Positions 25,404 through 33,356 of a stretch of 64,000 nucleotides of DNA are shown here, in pieces. Within the stretch, counting starts at the first letter, position 1, and each line of letters starts with the position of its first letter. The notes beneath the pieces were generated by a model. The model saw only the letters and a program-made list of their open reading frames with translations, searched no databases and had not been told where the DNA came from. The position numbers and the translations under genes are program-made. This DNA comes from Sphaerisporangium rubeum (GTDB lineage Bacteria > Actinomycetota > Actinomycetes > Streptosporangiales > Streptosporangiaceae): contig NZ_JACHIU010000001.1 of NCBI RefSeq assembly GCF_014207705.1, positions 5,944,501-6,008,500 on the forward strand. Reading direction: 5' to 3'.

Positions 25404-26777
25404 TCACAGCGGGATGTTGGTGTGGTGGCCGCGCGAAGGCAGGGCTTCGAGCAGCGCGTCCGCGATCCTGCGGCGGGTCTCCTTGGGGTCGATGACCTCG
25501 TCCACGACGCCGATCTCGACGGCCTTGGCGACGCCGCCTGCCTCGCGTTCCTGCTGGGTGATGAGGGTGCGGCGCAGCTCCTCGCGCCGGTCGGCGGGGG
25601 CCGAGCGCAGTTTCCTGCGGTGCAGGATGTCGACCGCCGCGGAGGCACCCATGACGGCGACCTCGGCGGACGGCCAGGCGAACACCGCGGACGCGCCGAG
25701 CGCGCGGGAGTTCATGGCGACGTACGCGCCGCCGTACGACTTGCGGGTCACGAGGGTGACGCGCGGCACCACGGCCTCGGCGAACGCGTGCAGCAGTTTG
25801 GCGCCGCGCCGCACCACGCCGTCCCATTCCTGCTTCACTCCTGGCAGGTAGCCGGGGACGTCCACGACGACGACCAGCGGGACCCCCAGCGAGTCGCACA
25901 TGCGGACGAAACGTGCGGCCTTCTCGGCGCTGGCGGCGTCCAGGCAGCCGCCTTTGCGCAGCGGGTTGTTGGCGAGCACGCCGACCGTGCGGGTCGCGAG
26001 CCGCGCGAGCGTGGTGACCATGTTGGGGGCCCAGCGGGGATGCAGTTCCACGCCTGGCGCGTCGACCAGGCCGTCCACCAGGGGTCGGACGTCGTACGCG
26101 CGGCGCGGCCGGTCCGGCAGCAGGACACCGAGGTCGGTGTCGGTGACCCGCTCGGGCCGGAACGTCCCCTGGTCGGCGAGCAGCGCGGTGACGCGCCGGG
26201 TCTCGGCCATCGCCTCGTCGTCGCACGAGGTGACGACGTGCGCGACGCCGCTGCGGCGGCTGTGCGTGTCGGGGCCGCCGAGCGCCTCCATGTCGACGTC
26301 CTCGCCGGTGACCTCGCGCACGACGTCGGGGCCGGTGACGAAGATGCGTCCGCCTTCGCTCATGACCACGATGTCGGTGAGCGCCGGCCCGTACGCGGCG
26401 CCGCCGGCGGCCGGGCCGAGCACCAGGGAGATCTGCGGCACCACGCCGGACGCGCGCACCATGGCCGCGAAGATCTGGCCGACGCCGTGCAGGGCCGTGA
26501 CGCCGTCGCCGAGCCGCGCGCCGCCGGAGTGCCAGACCCCGACGACCGGGACGCGCTCGGCCGCGGCGAGGTCGATGGTCTCCACGATGCGCGCGCAGCC
26601 CTCGGGGCCGAGCGCGCCACCCATGCGGGACGGATCGGTGGCGAAGGCGACGGCCCGGCAGCCCGCCACGCGTCCTCTGGCGCCGGTGACACCGCAGGCG
26701 TCGTCGCCAGGCAGGGGTTCGAGGGTGCCGTGGTCGAACAACGCGCGCAGCCGGGCCTTCGGGTCACGTTCCTCCAT
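25404..26777 (-). CDS. Acyl-CoA carboxylase carboxyltransferase (beta) subunit
   Basis: The 457-residue product has both crotonase-like halves of biotin-dependent carboxyltransferases: GGAR and GPAAGGAAYGPALTD in the N-half, and NNPLRKGG, DVPGYLPG and KSYGGAYVAMNSRALGA in the C-half. It transfers CO2 from carboxybiotin to acetyl- or propionyl-CoA; the biotin carboxylase partner must be encoded elsewhere. The position often occupied by Asp in PccB-type enzymes (GGAYD) is Val, so acetyl-CoA is possible. The likely role is precursor supply: malonyl-CoA for the PKS, or methylmalonyl-CoA for the LnmK-like enzyme. It follows the P450 by 6 bp in one operon. Confidence 0.85.
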   Translation of the reverse strand: MEERDPKARLRALFDHGTLEPLPGDDACGVTGARGRVAGCRAVAFATDPSRMGGALGPEGCARIVETIDLAAAERVPVVGVWHSGGARLGDGVTALHGVGQIFAAMVRASGVVPQISLVLGPAAGGAAYGPALTDIVVMSEGGRIFVTGPDVVREVTGEDVDMEALGGPDTHSRRSGVAHVVTSCDDEAMAETRRVTALLADQGTFRPERVTDTDLGVLLPDRPRRAYDVRPLVDGLVDAPGVELHPRWAPNMVTTLARLATRTVGVLANNPLRKGGCLDAASAEKAARFVRMCDSLGVPLVVVVDVPGYLPGVKQEWDGVVRRGAKLLHAFAEAVVPRVTLVTRKSYGGAYVAMNSRALGASAVFAWPSAEVAVMGASAAVDILHRRKLRSAPADRREELRRTLITQQEREAGGVAKAVEIGVVDEVIDPKETRRRIADALLEALPSRGHHTNIPL

Positions 26778-26783
26778 GGCGGG

Positions 26784-27995
26784 TCACCACGTCACGGGTA
26801 GCTCGTGCACGCCGTACACGAACATGTCGAAGCGGAACTTCACCTCGTCCACCGGGATGGCGAGCCGCAGGCCCGGAATGCGGTCGAACAACGTGGACCA
26901 GACGGCTTCGAGCTGCGCGCGGGCCAGGATCTGCCCCATGCACTGATGCAGGCCGTACCCGAACGAGAAGTGGTCGTGCTGCTCCCGGTCGAAGTCCAGC
27001 CGGTCGGGACACTCGAACACCGACTCGTCGCGGTTGGCCGACGCGACCACCACGACGACGCCGTCACCCTTCCTGATGAGCCGGCCACCCACCTCGACGT
27101 CCGCGGTGGCGGCGCGGCGCAGGCCGTAGTCGATGACGGTCTGGTGCCTGATGATCTCCTCGACCGCGGCAGGCAGCTTCGCCGGGTCGGCCCGCAGCTC
27201 GGCGATCCGCTCCGGGTTCTCCAGCAGGGCCACCGTCCCCGCGCCGATCTGGTTGGCGATCGTCTCGTAGCCCGCGACCATGAGCAGCGTCGCGATCCCG
27301 ACGACCTCCTCCCTGCTCACCCCCGCCGCCTCGCGGCGTTCCCCGAGGCGGCTCAGCAGGTCGTCCGCGGGTTCCGCCTCCTTCGCCGCGACCAGCTTGT
27401 CCAGGTACGTCTTCAGGTCGTCGCGCACCTGGATACGGCGTCTGGGGTCCACGCTCTGGTTGCCGATGACCTTGGTGGTCTCATGGAAGTACTCACGGTC
27501 CTCGTACGGCACACCGAGCAGCTCGGTGATCACCATCGACGGCAACGGCAACGCGAGCGCGTCCACCAGGTCCACCGGCGGTGTGCGGCTCGCCATGTCG
27601 TCCACCAGCTTCGTCACGATGCCGTCGATCGCGGGCCGCAGCGCCTCCACGCGCCTGCGGGTGAACTCCGGCTGCAACATGCGGCGCAACCGCGAATGGT
27701 CCGGCGGGTCCATGCGGATGAACGTCCCCGGCCCCGGTGGCCGCGCGGTGAGCCGCGCCGGGAAACCCGGGGTGGAGAAGTCGGAGCTGAACCGGGGGTC
27801 ACCGAGGATGGTCCGCGCGTCCTCGTACCGCGTCACCAGCCACACCTCGCCACCGTCGAAGTCCAGCGTGATGCGGGTGATGGGACGCTCCGCGCGGAAC
27901 CTGCCGTACGCGGGAGGCGGGTCGAGAGGACAGGCCTTGGCCCTCTCCATGGGATAGGTGTCGGGAAGTCTCGCATCGATGTCGGCGGCGTCCAT
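26784..27995 (-). CDS. Cytochrome P450 monooxygenase
   Basis: The 403-residue protein has the heme-Cys loop FGYGLHQCMG (Cys352), the I-helix LMVAGYETI (the usual acid-alcohol pair modified to Glu-Thr) and the EEIIR motif of the K-helix, all in standard spacing. A ferredoxin gene is not nearby. It is expected to oxidise the polyketide-peptide product as a tailoring enzyme. The ATG at 27995 lies 35 nt from palindrome B, exactly the spacing seen for the ligase at 31756, suggesting a leaderless transcript; ATG 28007 is an alternative start. The first of a two-gene operon with the carboxyltransferase. Confidence 0.9.
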   Translation of the reverse strand: MDAADIDARLPDTYPMERAKACPLDPPPAYGRFRAERPITRITLDFDGGEVWLVTRYEDARTILGDPRFSSDFSTPGFPARLTARPPGPGTFIRMDPPDHSRLRRMLQPEFTRRRVEALRPAIDGIVTKLVDDMASRTPPVDLVDALALPLPSMVITELLGVPYEDREYFHETTKVIGNQSVDPRRRIQVRDDLKTYLDKLVAAKEAEPADDLLSRLGERREAAGVSREEVVGIATLLMVAGYETIANQIGAGTVALLENPERIAELRADPAKLPAAVEEIIRHQTVIDYGLRRAATADVEVGGRLIRKGDGVVVVVASANRDESVFECPDRLDFDREQHDHFSFGYGLHQCMGQILARAQLEAVWSTLFDRIPGLRLAIPVDEVKFRFDMFVYGVHELPVTW

Positions 27996-28002
27996 GTTCC
28001 TC

Positions 28003-28045
28003 AGCATCCGCCGCACGCGTCCGCCGGTCTGCTCAACACTGAGCA
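28003..28045 (-). promoter_or_regulatory. Crp/Fnr-type activator palindrome and -10-like box, site B
   Basis: TGCTCA (28030-28035), ACAC, TGAGCA (28040-28045). On the minus strand the hexamer GATGCT (28008-28003), with the two most conserved -10 bases A2 and T6, starts 22 nt past the palindrome. Initiation would then fall at the P450 ATG itself (27995). The first base of the -10 is not T, which suits an activator-dependent promoter. Confidence 0.55.
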
Positions 28046-28094
28046 GGCCCCGGACACGACGGCGGCCCGGCGGAGCAGTCCCCCGGACACGACA

Positions 28095-28124
28095 GTGGCG
28101 GGACGACCGCGGTCGTCCCGCCAC
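28095..28124 (-). terminator. 30-bp perfect palindrome ending the MFS transporter transcript
   Basis: Arms 28095-28108 and 28111-28124 are exact complements. The element begins 12 bp after the transporter stop codon on the minus strand and precedes the P450 control region. Confidence 0.7.
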
Positions 28125-28136
28125 ACGCCACTTCGG

Positions 28137-29639
28137 TCAGGCGGTGACCGTCTTGCCCTTGTGTCCCTTGCCGGCGGCCTTCTTGGCCATCGACATGTCG
28201 CGCAGCGGGACCTCCTTGAGGAAGAACGTCGCGACCAGACCGACGCACACCGCGATCGCCGACGTCAGGAACACGTCGTGCAGCGCACCCGCGAGCTGCT
28301 CAGGCGACACGCCGCCGCCACCGAACACCCCGGACTGGCCGCGCACCCCGACCTGGCCGGTCAGGATGGAACCGAGGATCGCCAGCGACACCGGCCCCGC
28401 GAACATGCGCCAGAACTGGATCTGGCTCGTCCCGACCCCCATCTGGCTCATCGGGATCGCGCTCTGCACCACCGCCGTGGCCATCGGGAACGCGATCCCG
28501 ATCCCCACACCGATCAGGACCATCGCGACGATCGGCACGACCTGGCCGGTGTGCGTGCCGACCGTGGACAACATCCACAGCCCCGCCACGATGGCCAGCA
28601 TGGCGAACACCGCCAGGTACCGGTAATGCGTCATCGCCGTCATCGCCTTGCCGGCGATCGGCCCGACCAGCATCAGCCCGAGCGTCATCGGGATGAGCAG
28701 CGTGCCGGAGTGCGTCGCGGAGACCCCGAGCACACCCTGGTACAGCAGCGGCACGTAGAACGTGACCCCCATCATGGCGAACGCCGAGAAGAACGCCACC
28801 ACGACCATCACCGCGAACTGGTTCTGGCGGAACATCGGGAACGGCACCAGCGGATTGGCGGCCTTCCGCGTCTCCACCAGGAAGAACACCACCAGCATCA
28901 GCGCACCGCCGATGACCAGCGCAAGCACCTCAGGCGACGTCCACGCGTGCCCCTGACCCGTCAGCGTGAGCCCGATCAGGATCGGCACCACACCGGCGAT
29001 CAGCGTCACGACACCACCGAAGTCGATGTCACGCCAGCTCGCGCTGGACCGCACGTACGGCACCCCGACGACCACCGCGAGGATCGCGAGCAGCCCGAGC
29101 GGCACGTTCACGTAGAACACCCACCGCCAGCTCCACGCGTCCGTGATCAGCCCGCCGATCGGCGGCCCGATCACCATGCTGAGGCCCGCGACACCGAAGA
29201 ACACCCCCTGCATCTGGGTGCGGCGCTCCGGAGTGTAGATGTCGGCCAGCATCGTGAAGATGTTCGCCATCAGGATGCCGCCGAACAGCCCCGCGAGCCC
29301 GCGGAACCCGACGAGCTGCGGCATCGTCTGCGCGAACCCGCACAGCCACGACGCGACCACGAACCCCGCGAGCCCGGTGAGCAGCACCGGCTTGCGGCCG
29401 AACATGTCACCGAACTTGCCGGCGATCGGCACGACCACCGCCGCCGCGACCGCGTACGACACCCCGACCCAGGCGTACAGCCCGAGCCCGTTCAGCTCGT
29501 CGGCGATGCGCGGCATCGCCGCACCCACCACGGAAACGTCGATCGACGCGAGGGCGAGCGCCAGGATCGCGCCGATCGTCGCGATGAGCTGGGTCCGCGG
29601 CGGCAACTCCTGTGGCGCCGCGTTCCCGCCTCTACTCAT
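28137..29639 (-). CDS. MFS multidrug exporter, DHA2/EmrB-QacA type (14 TM)
   Basis: The 500-residue protein shows about 14 hydrophobic segments, the antiporter motif region LALASIDVSVVGAAMP in TM1, the loop motif GKFGDMFGRKPVLL, and motif C-like glycines (GLSMVIGPPIGGLI). It should export a drug by proton antiport. In a biosynthetic cluster it is the likely export and self-resistance pump. The ATG at 29639 fits the start of TM1; longer in-frame starts would add an unrelated Arg-rich stretch. A divergent TetR gene lies 289 bp away, with palindrome C in between. Confidence 0.88.
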   Translation of the reverse strand: MSRGGNAAPQELPPRTQLIATIGAILALALASIDVSVVGAAMPRIADELNGLGLYAWVGVSYAVAAAVVVPIAGKFGDMFGRKPVLLTGLAGFVVASWLCGFAQTMPQLVGFRGLAGLFGGILMANIFTMLADIYTPERRTQMQGVFFGVAGLSMVIGPPIGGLITDAWSWRWVFYVNVPLGLLAILAVVVGVPYVRSSASWRDIDFGGVVTLIAGVVPILIGLTLTGQGHAWTSPEVLALVIGGALMLVVFFLVETRKAANPLVPFPMFRQNQFAVMVVVAFFSAFAMMGVTFYVPLLYQGVLGVSATHSGTLLIPMTLGLMLVGPIAGKAMTAMTHYRYLAVFAMLAIVAGLWMLSTVGTHTGQVVPIVAMVLIGVGIGIAFPMATAVVQSAIPMSQMGVGTSQIQFWRMFAGPVSLAILGSILTGQVGVRGQSGVFGGGGVSPEQLAGALHDVFLTSAIAVCVGLVATFFLKEVPLRDMSMAKKAAGKGHKGKTVTA

Positions 29640-29783
29640 ATCGGACTGGCTCACCGGCCATCGCCTCCCTAAACGATTCCGTGTCTGCCTGTATCTCCTG
29701 TGGTCCGAGTACGCGCCGTGCACGCCGATCCGCACACGCAGCCGTATCCAAGCCCCAGCCAACCCCCCCACCCGGTCCGCGTC

Positions 29784-29799
29784 TGCTCAACACTGAGCA
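29784..29799. promoter_or_regulatory. Crp/Fnr-type palindrome, site C (MFS/TetR intergenic)
   Basis: TGCTCA (29784-29789), ACAC, TGAGCA (29794-29799) is identical to sites B, D and E. It lies 145 bp upstream of the transporter ATG. No -10 with both A2 and T6 is found at the standard offset in either direction, so its promoter may be non-canonical or read towards the transporter with a long leader. The rest of the intergenic region holds the TetR promoter described separately. Confidence 0.5.
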
Positions 29800-29892
29800 T
29801 CACCCGGCCCCGCACCGCGGCACAGCGCGAACCAGGCATCGATCGCTGTCCGCCACAGACCCGCACCTGGCCGTACCGGCCGGAGACACTGG

Positions 29893-29937
29893 TTGATGCA
29901 CTCAGCCCTGTGCTTTACGATACGAGGCGTGTCGTAT
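29893..29937 (+). promoter_or_regulatory. TetR promoter with overlapping operator and leaderless GTG
   Basis: TTGATG (29893-29898) and TACGAT (29916-29921) are spaced by 17 bp and predict initiation at about 29928-29929, on the GTG start codon itself. The inverted repeat ATACGA-N6-TCGTAT (29920-29925/29932-29937) overlaps the -10 box and the start, the arrangement for autorepression by the TetR protein it precedes. Confidence 0.6.
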
Positions 29938-30627
29938 AGAAATAGTGGTGAGGAGGCCGCGCGCGGCCGTCCCCGTGACGCGGCTCTGGATCAGCGGATC
30001 ACCGCCGCCGTACTGGAGGTGCTGGCGGAGTCCGGCTACGAGGGGGTGTCCTTCGAGGAGGTCGCTCGACGGTGCCAGACCTCCAAGGCGAGCCTGTATC
30101 GACGGTGGGGCTCCAAGCGGGAGATGGTGATCGCCGCGGTCAAGGCCGGTCCCGCACAGCGCGAGGCCGGCGAGCCGATCGCCACAGGTACCCTGCGCGG
30201 GGACCTGTTGAGCCTGTGCCGGCGCCTGGACCAGACCATGCGCGCCGCGGACAGTCAGACCGCGATGCTGCTCCTGCAGGCGGGCCTGGAGGACCCGGAC
30301 CTGTGCGAGGCCATCGAGAACGCCGTCGGCCCGACAGGAGCCCGGTTACCGCGACAGGTCATCGACGCCGCGATCGCACGCGGCGAGCTGCCCGACGGCG
30401 CGGACCCTTTCGCCTTCGAGGAGGTGGTCGGTGCCGCCCTCCTGCTGCGACGGGTCAACGACCTCGCCGTCGACGAGGAGTACCTGTCCGCACTCGTCGA
30501 CACCATCGTCATCCCAGCCCTGAAGGCATCGTCCGGACGAGCCCCCCTACCCGCCGGGATCTTCTCCGGCCGTCCGGCCCCCACCACCCCTGAGACCACC
30601 GCGCCTGACGCGAAGGAGAACGCATGA
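29929..30627 (+). CDS. TetR-family repressor
   Basis: The product from GTG 29929 (232 residues) has a TetR helix-turn-helix (VSFEEVARRCQTSKASLYRRWGSK) followed by a helical effector domain. An in-frame ATG at 29893 was rejected as start because it lies inside the -35 box. The last codon overlaps the ATG of the next gene (ATGA, 30624-30627), so it is co-translated with the hydrolase. Likely targets are its own operon and possibly the divergent exporter gene. The ligand is unknown; the cluster product or its chlorinated intermediate is a fair guess. Confidence 0.85.
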   Translation: MSYRNSGEEAARGRPRDAALDQRITAAVLEVLAESGYEGVSFEEVARRCQTSKASLYRRWGSKREMVIAAVKAGPAQREAGEPIATGTLRGDLLSLCRRLDQTMRAADSQTAMLLLQAGLEDPDLCEAIENAVGPTGARLPRQVIDAAIARGELPDGADPFAFEEVVGAALLLRRVNDLAVDEEYLSALVDTIVIPALKASSGRAPLPAGIFSGRPAPTTPETTAPDAKENA

Positions 30628-31526
30628 CCAGCCGACCGACGATCAACGGCTTCGACTACCAGGCCCTCCCCGGCGCCGACGGCGTCACCCTCAACGTCGC
30701 CGTCGGCGGGAGCGGGCCGGCCGTGGTCCTCCTGCACGGGTTCCCGCAGACCAACTACATGTGGCGCCACGTCGCGGCGAGGCTAGCCGCCGACCACACG
30801 GTCATCGTCCCCGACCTGCGCGGATACGGCGACAGCGACAAGCCGGACGGAAGTGACCCCGCCACGTACTCCAAACGCACGATGGCTCAGGACATCGTGA
30901 CGGCAGCGTCCGCGCTCGGCGTGGACCACTTCGGGCTCGTCGGACACGACCGCGGTGCACTGGTCGCCGTCCGCGCGGGCCTGGACCACCCCGCCGTCGT
31001 GGACTACCTGGGGATCCTCGACGTCCTGCCGACCCTCGACACGTGGGCCGTTCTGCGGGGAGTCGACGCCAAGGTCGCCTGGCACCTGTACCTGATGGCT
31101 CAGCCCATCGGGCTTCCGGAGAAGATGATCCGCGCGGTCGCTCCGGAATTCTTCGGCTCCTTCCTGGACGCATGGGACCCCGCCGGCACGACGTTCACCC
31201 ATGAGGAGCGCGCCTACTACATCGACAGCTCGGTCGCCGCGATCGACTCCATCGTCGCCGACTACCGGGCCACCGCGAGCATCGATCTGGAGATGGATCG
31301 AGCCACCCGTGAGCGTGGCGAGCAGCTCACGATGCCGGTCGGCGTCATCTCACAGGACTGGGGCTCCCGGCTCGGCTTCGACGCCGCATCGCTGTGGCGG
31401 GCCTGGGCTCCGGACCTGACCTACCAGCCGACCACGTCCGGGCACTTCATGGCCGAAGAGAACCCCGAGGAGATCGTCACCTTCATCACCACCCTCGCGA
31501 CGCGTCCGACCGCGCGGAACCACTGA
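30624..31526 (+). CDS. Alpha/beta-hydrolase of the haloacetate dehalogenase/epoxide hydrolase type
   Basis: The 300-residue protein has the oxyanion motif LLHGFPQ, PDLRGYGDS, an aspartate nucleophile in VGHDRGA, and a C-terminal catalytic His in TSGHFMAEENPE. The Asp nucleophile (not Ser) is the mark of haloalkane/haloacetate dehalogenases and epoxide hydrolases. It is translationally coupled to the TetR gene. In a cluster with a chlorinating enzyme, removing chlorine from a shunt product or detoxifying a reactive epoxide is plausible, but the pair could be an unrelated resistance cassette. Confidence 0.8.
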   Translation: MTSRPTINGFDYQALPGADGVTLNVAVGGSGPAVVLLHGFPQTNYMWRHVAARLAADHTVIVPDLRGYGDSDKPDGSDPATYSKRTMAQDIVTAASALGVDHFGLVGHDRGALVAVRAGLDHPAVVDYLGILDVLPTLDTWAVLRGVDAKVAWHLYLMAQPIGLPEKMIRAVAPEFFGSFLDAWDPAGTTFTHEERAYYIDSSVAAIDSIVADYRATASIDLEMDRATRERGEQLTMPVGVISQDWGSRLGFDAASLWRAWAPDLTYQPTTSGHFMAEENPEEIVTFITTLATRPTARNH

Positions 31527-31705
31527 TCGCCCCGAACGCCGGGACGCGCTCCCGGGCCGGCCGCACCACCACAACCATCACCGATACAACCACCACCGGC
31601 CCCACACCGCGCGCGCCGACCAGCCACCCTTCTCACGGTTGATCGACCTCTCCGGTCAGCGCGCCTGGCGCTCCCCGACGTGGCCGAACCCGGCCGGCAC
31701 TCCCC

Positions 31706-31748
31706 TGCTCAACACTGAGCATCACCCCGGCCCTTCGCTCCTTACCAT
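31706..31748 (+). promoter_or_regulatory. Crp/Fnr-type activator palindrome and -10 box, site D
   Basis: TGCTCA (31706-31711), ACAC, TGAGCA (31716-31721), then TACCAT at 31743-31748, starting 22 nt past the palindrome. Predicted initiation is at 31755, one base before the ligase ATG (31756), so the transcript is leaderless and the palindrome centre sits at about -41.5. There is no purine-rich ribosome-binding site before the ATG. Confidence 0.65.
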
Positions 31749-31755
31749 CGGCCGC

Positions 31756-33186
31756 ATGACGACCCTCCCCGAAATGGCCCACGCTCGCGACAAGGACCTC
31801 GTGGCCCTCACCGTGGACGGGACCCGCTCACTGACCGCCGGTCAATGGCTCCACGCCGCCGAGGCCACCGCGGCCCGCCTCCCCGCCACCCGCACCGCCC
31901 TCCTCCACGACGACGCCGACTGGCTCACCCACGCCGTGGCGAGCCTCGCCGTCCACATGGCCGGCGGCACGGTGGTCGGCCTCTCCCCCCACCTCCCGCG
32001 CGCCGAGTTGCGAGCCCGCATGGAGCGCTGCGAGGTGGCCGGCCTCCTGCACGGCGACGACGTCAAGCCACCCGCGACCACCGCGTGGACCGCGTCCCCC
32101 GAGACCCTCGGCACCCTGGACGTCCCCGGCGCCGGTCACCCGCCGTCCCCCTCCGACGACCACGTCACCGACATCATCTACACCTCCGGCACCACAGGAA
32201 CCCCCAAGCCGGTAGCCGTCCCCCTCGCCAACCTCACCTTCGGCCACGAAGGCCGGGGCCGCCTGTTCACCGGCGTCGACGGCGTGCTGGCCGCCGTCCC
32301 CATCGGCACCAACGCCGGCCACAGCGCCATCATGACCGCCATCACGGCCCCCACGACCGTCCACGTCCTCAGCCGCCAGGACCCCAAATCCGTCGCGCAA
32401 GCCATCGAGAAACTCAAGGTCTCCATGGCCATAGTCGCCCCCTCCACCGCGACCCGCATGGTGGCCCTCGACCTCCACCACCGCCACGACCTGACATCCC
32501 TCAAGATCCTCATGCTCGGCTCGGCCCCCGTCCCCACCCCCACCGTGAAAGCCCTGGCAGAAGCCCTCCCCACAACCACGATCGTCCTGGGTTACGGCTC
32601 CACGGAATCAGCCCCCGCCTTCGTCAGCCGTCCCCTCCCCCCAGGCACCCCACTGGACGGCCACCTGGGCCCCCCGAGCCCCGGCACAGACCTGACCATC
32701 ACCGACCCCGACGGCCACCCCGTCCCCCCAGGCGAACTGGGCGAGATCCGCCTCCGCTCCGCAGCTCCGAGCCGCCAGTACTACAAAGACCCCGAATCAA
32801 CCGCGAAAGTCTGGCAGGACGGCTGGACCCGCATGGGTGACCTGGGCCATGTGGACGACCAGGGCCACCTCCACTTCTTCGACCGAGCCGCCGACGCTCT
32901 GACCGCCTCCGACGGCACCCCGGTCAGTTCCCTCCGAGTGGAACAGGCCTTCCTCTGGCACCCCGCCGTAGCAGAAACCGCCGCCTTCCAAACCCCCGAC
33001 GGCATAACCACCGCCATAGTCCTCCGCGCCGCCGCCGACGTGAAAGACCTGAAGAAGACCGCCGCCGACCACCTGTCCCCCCACGAACACCCCTCCAAAA
33101 TCATCCTCGTGGACTCCCTCCCCCGCGGCCCCATAGGCAAGACCCTGAAACGCGAACTCCGCCACCAGGCCACCCCCAAGAAGTAA
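31756..33186 (+). CDS. ANL-superfamily acyl/aryl adenylating ligase
   Basis: The 476-residue protein has the AMP-binding cores YTSGTTGTPKP, LGYGSTES and TRMGDLGHVDD and a C-terminal Lys (GKTLKREL). The P-loop motif ends in Pro instead of the usual Gly, and the hinge region (DRAADALTASDG) departs from the standard GRxKD pattern. It has no carrier domain. It should activate a carboxylic acid as acyl-AMP for transfer to CoA or a carrier. Because its promoter carries the cluster palindrome at canonical spacing, it belongs to the cluster regulon. Substrate unknown. Codons ending in C are strongly favoured here. Confidence 0.8.
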   Translation: MTTLPEMAHARDKDLVALTVDGTRSLTAGQWLHAAEATAARLPATRTALLHDDADWLTHAVASLAVHMAGGTVVGLSPHLPRAELRARMERCEVAGLLHGDDVKPPATTAWTASPETLGTLDVPGAGHPPSPSDDHVTDIIYTSGTTGTPKPVAVPLANLTFGHEGRGRLFTGVDGVLAAVPIGTNAGHSAIMTAITAPTTVHVLSRQDPKSVAQAIEKLKVSMAIVAPSTATRMVALDLHHRHDLTSLKILMLGSAPVPTPTVKALAEALPTTTIVLGYGSTESAPAFVSRPLPPGTPLDGHLGPPSPGTDLTITDPDGHPVPPGELGEIRLRSAAPSRQYYKDPESTAKVWQDGWTRMGDLGHVDDQGHLHFFDRAADALTASDGTPVSSLRVEQAFLWHPAVAETAAFQTPDGITTAIVLRAAADVKDLKKTAADHLSPHEHPSKIILVDSLPRGPIGKTLKRELRHQATPKK

Positions 33187-33356
33187 CCATCCGAAAATCC
33201 CCCCACAATCCCCCACGAACCGGACCGGCACTCCCCCGAATTCCTCACCGCAGCCCCACCCACCCCCACCTGCGTTACCGTGAGGACGGGGACATCACCA
33301 GATCCGCAGAGCGTGATCACGGGGCCATCGGCACATTCGCGGGGGGCGACCACGGC

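Noticed and set aside
26805..29672. 955-residue plus-strand frame over the P450 and MFS genes
   Set aside because: Antisense to the P450 and transporter, with extreme His/Arg/Asp content; not coding.
29893..29928. ATG at 29893 as the TetR start
   Set aside because: It falls inside the -35 box of a well-formed promoter whose predicted start is the in-frame GTG at 29929.
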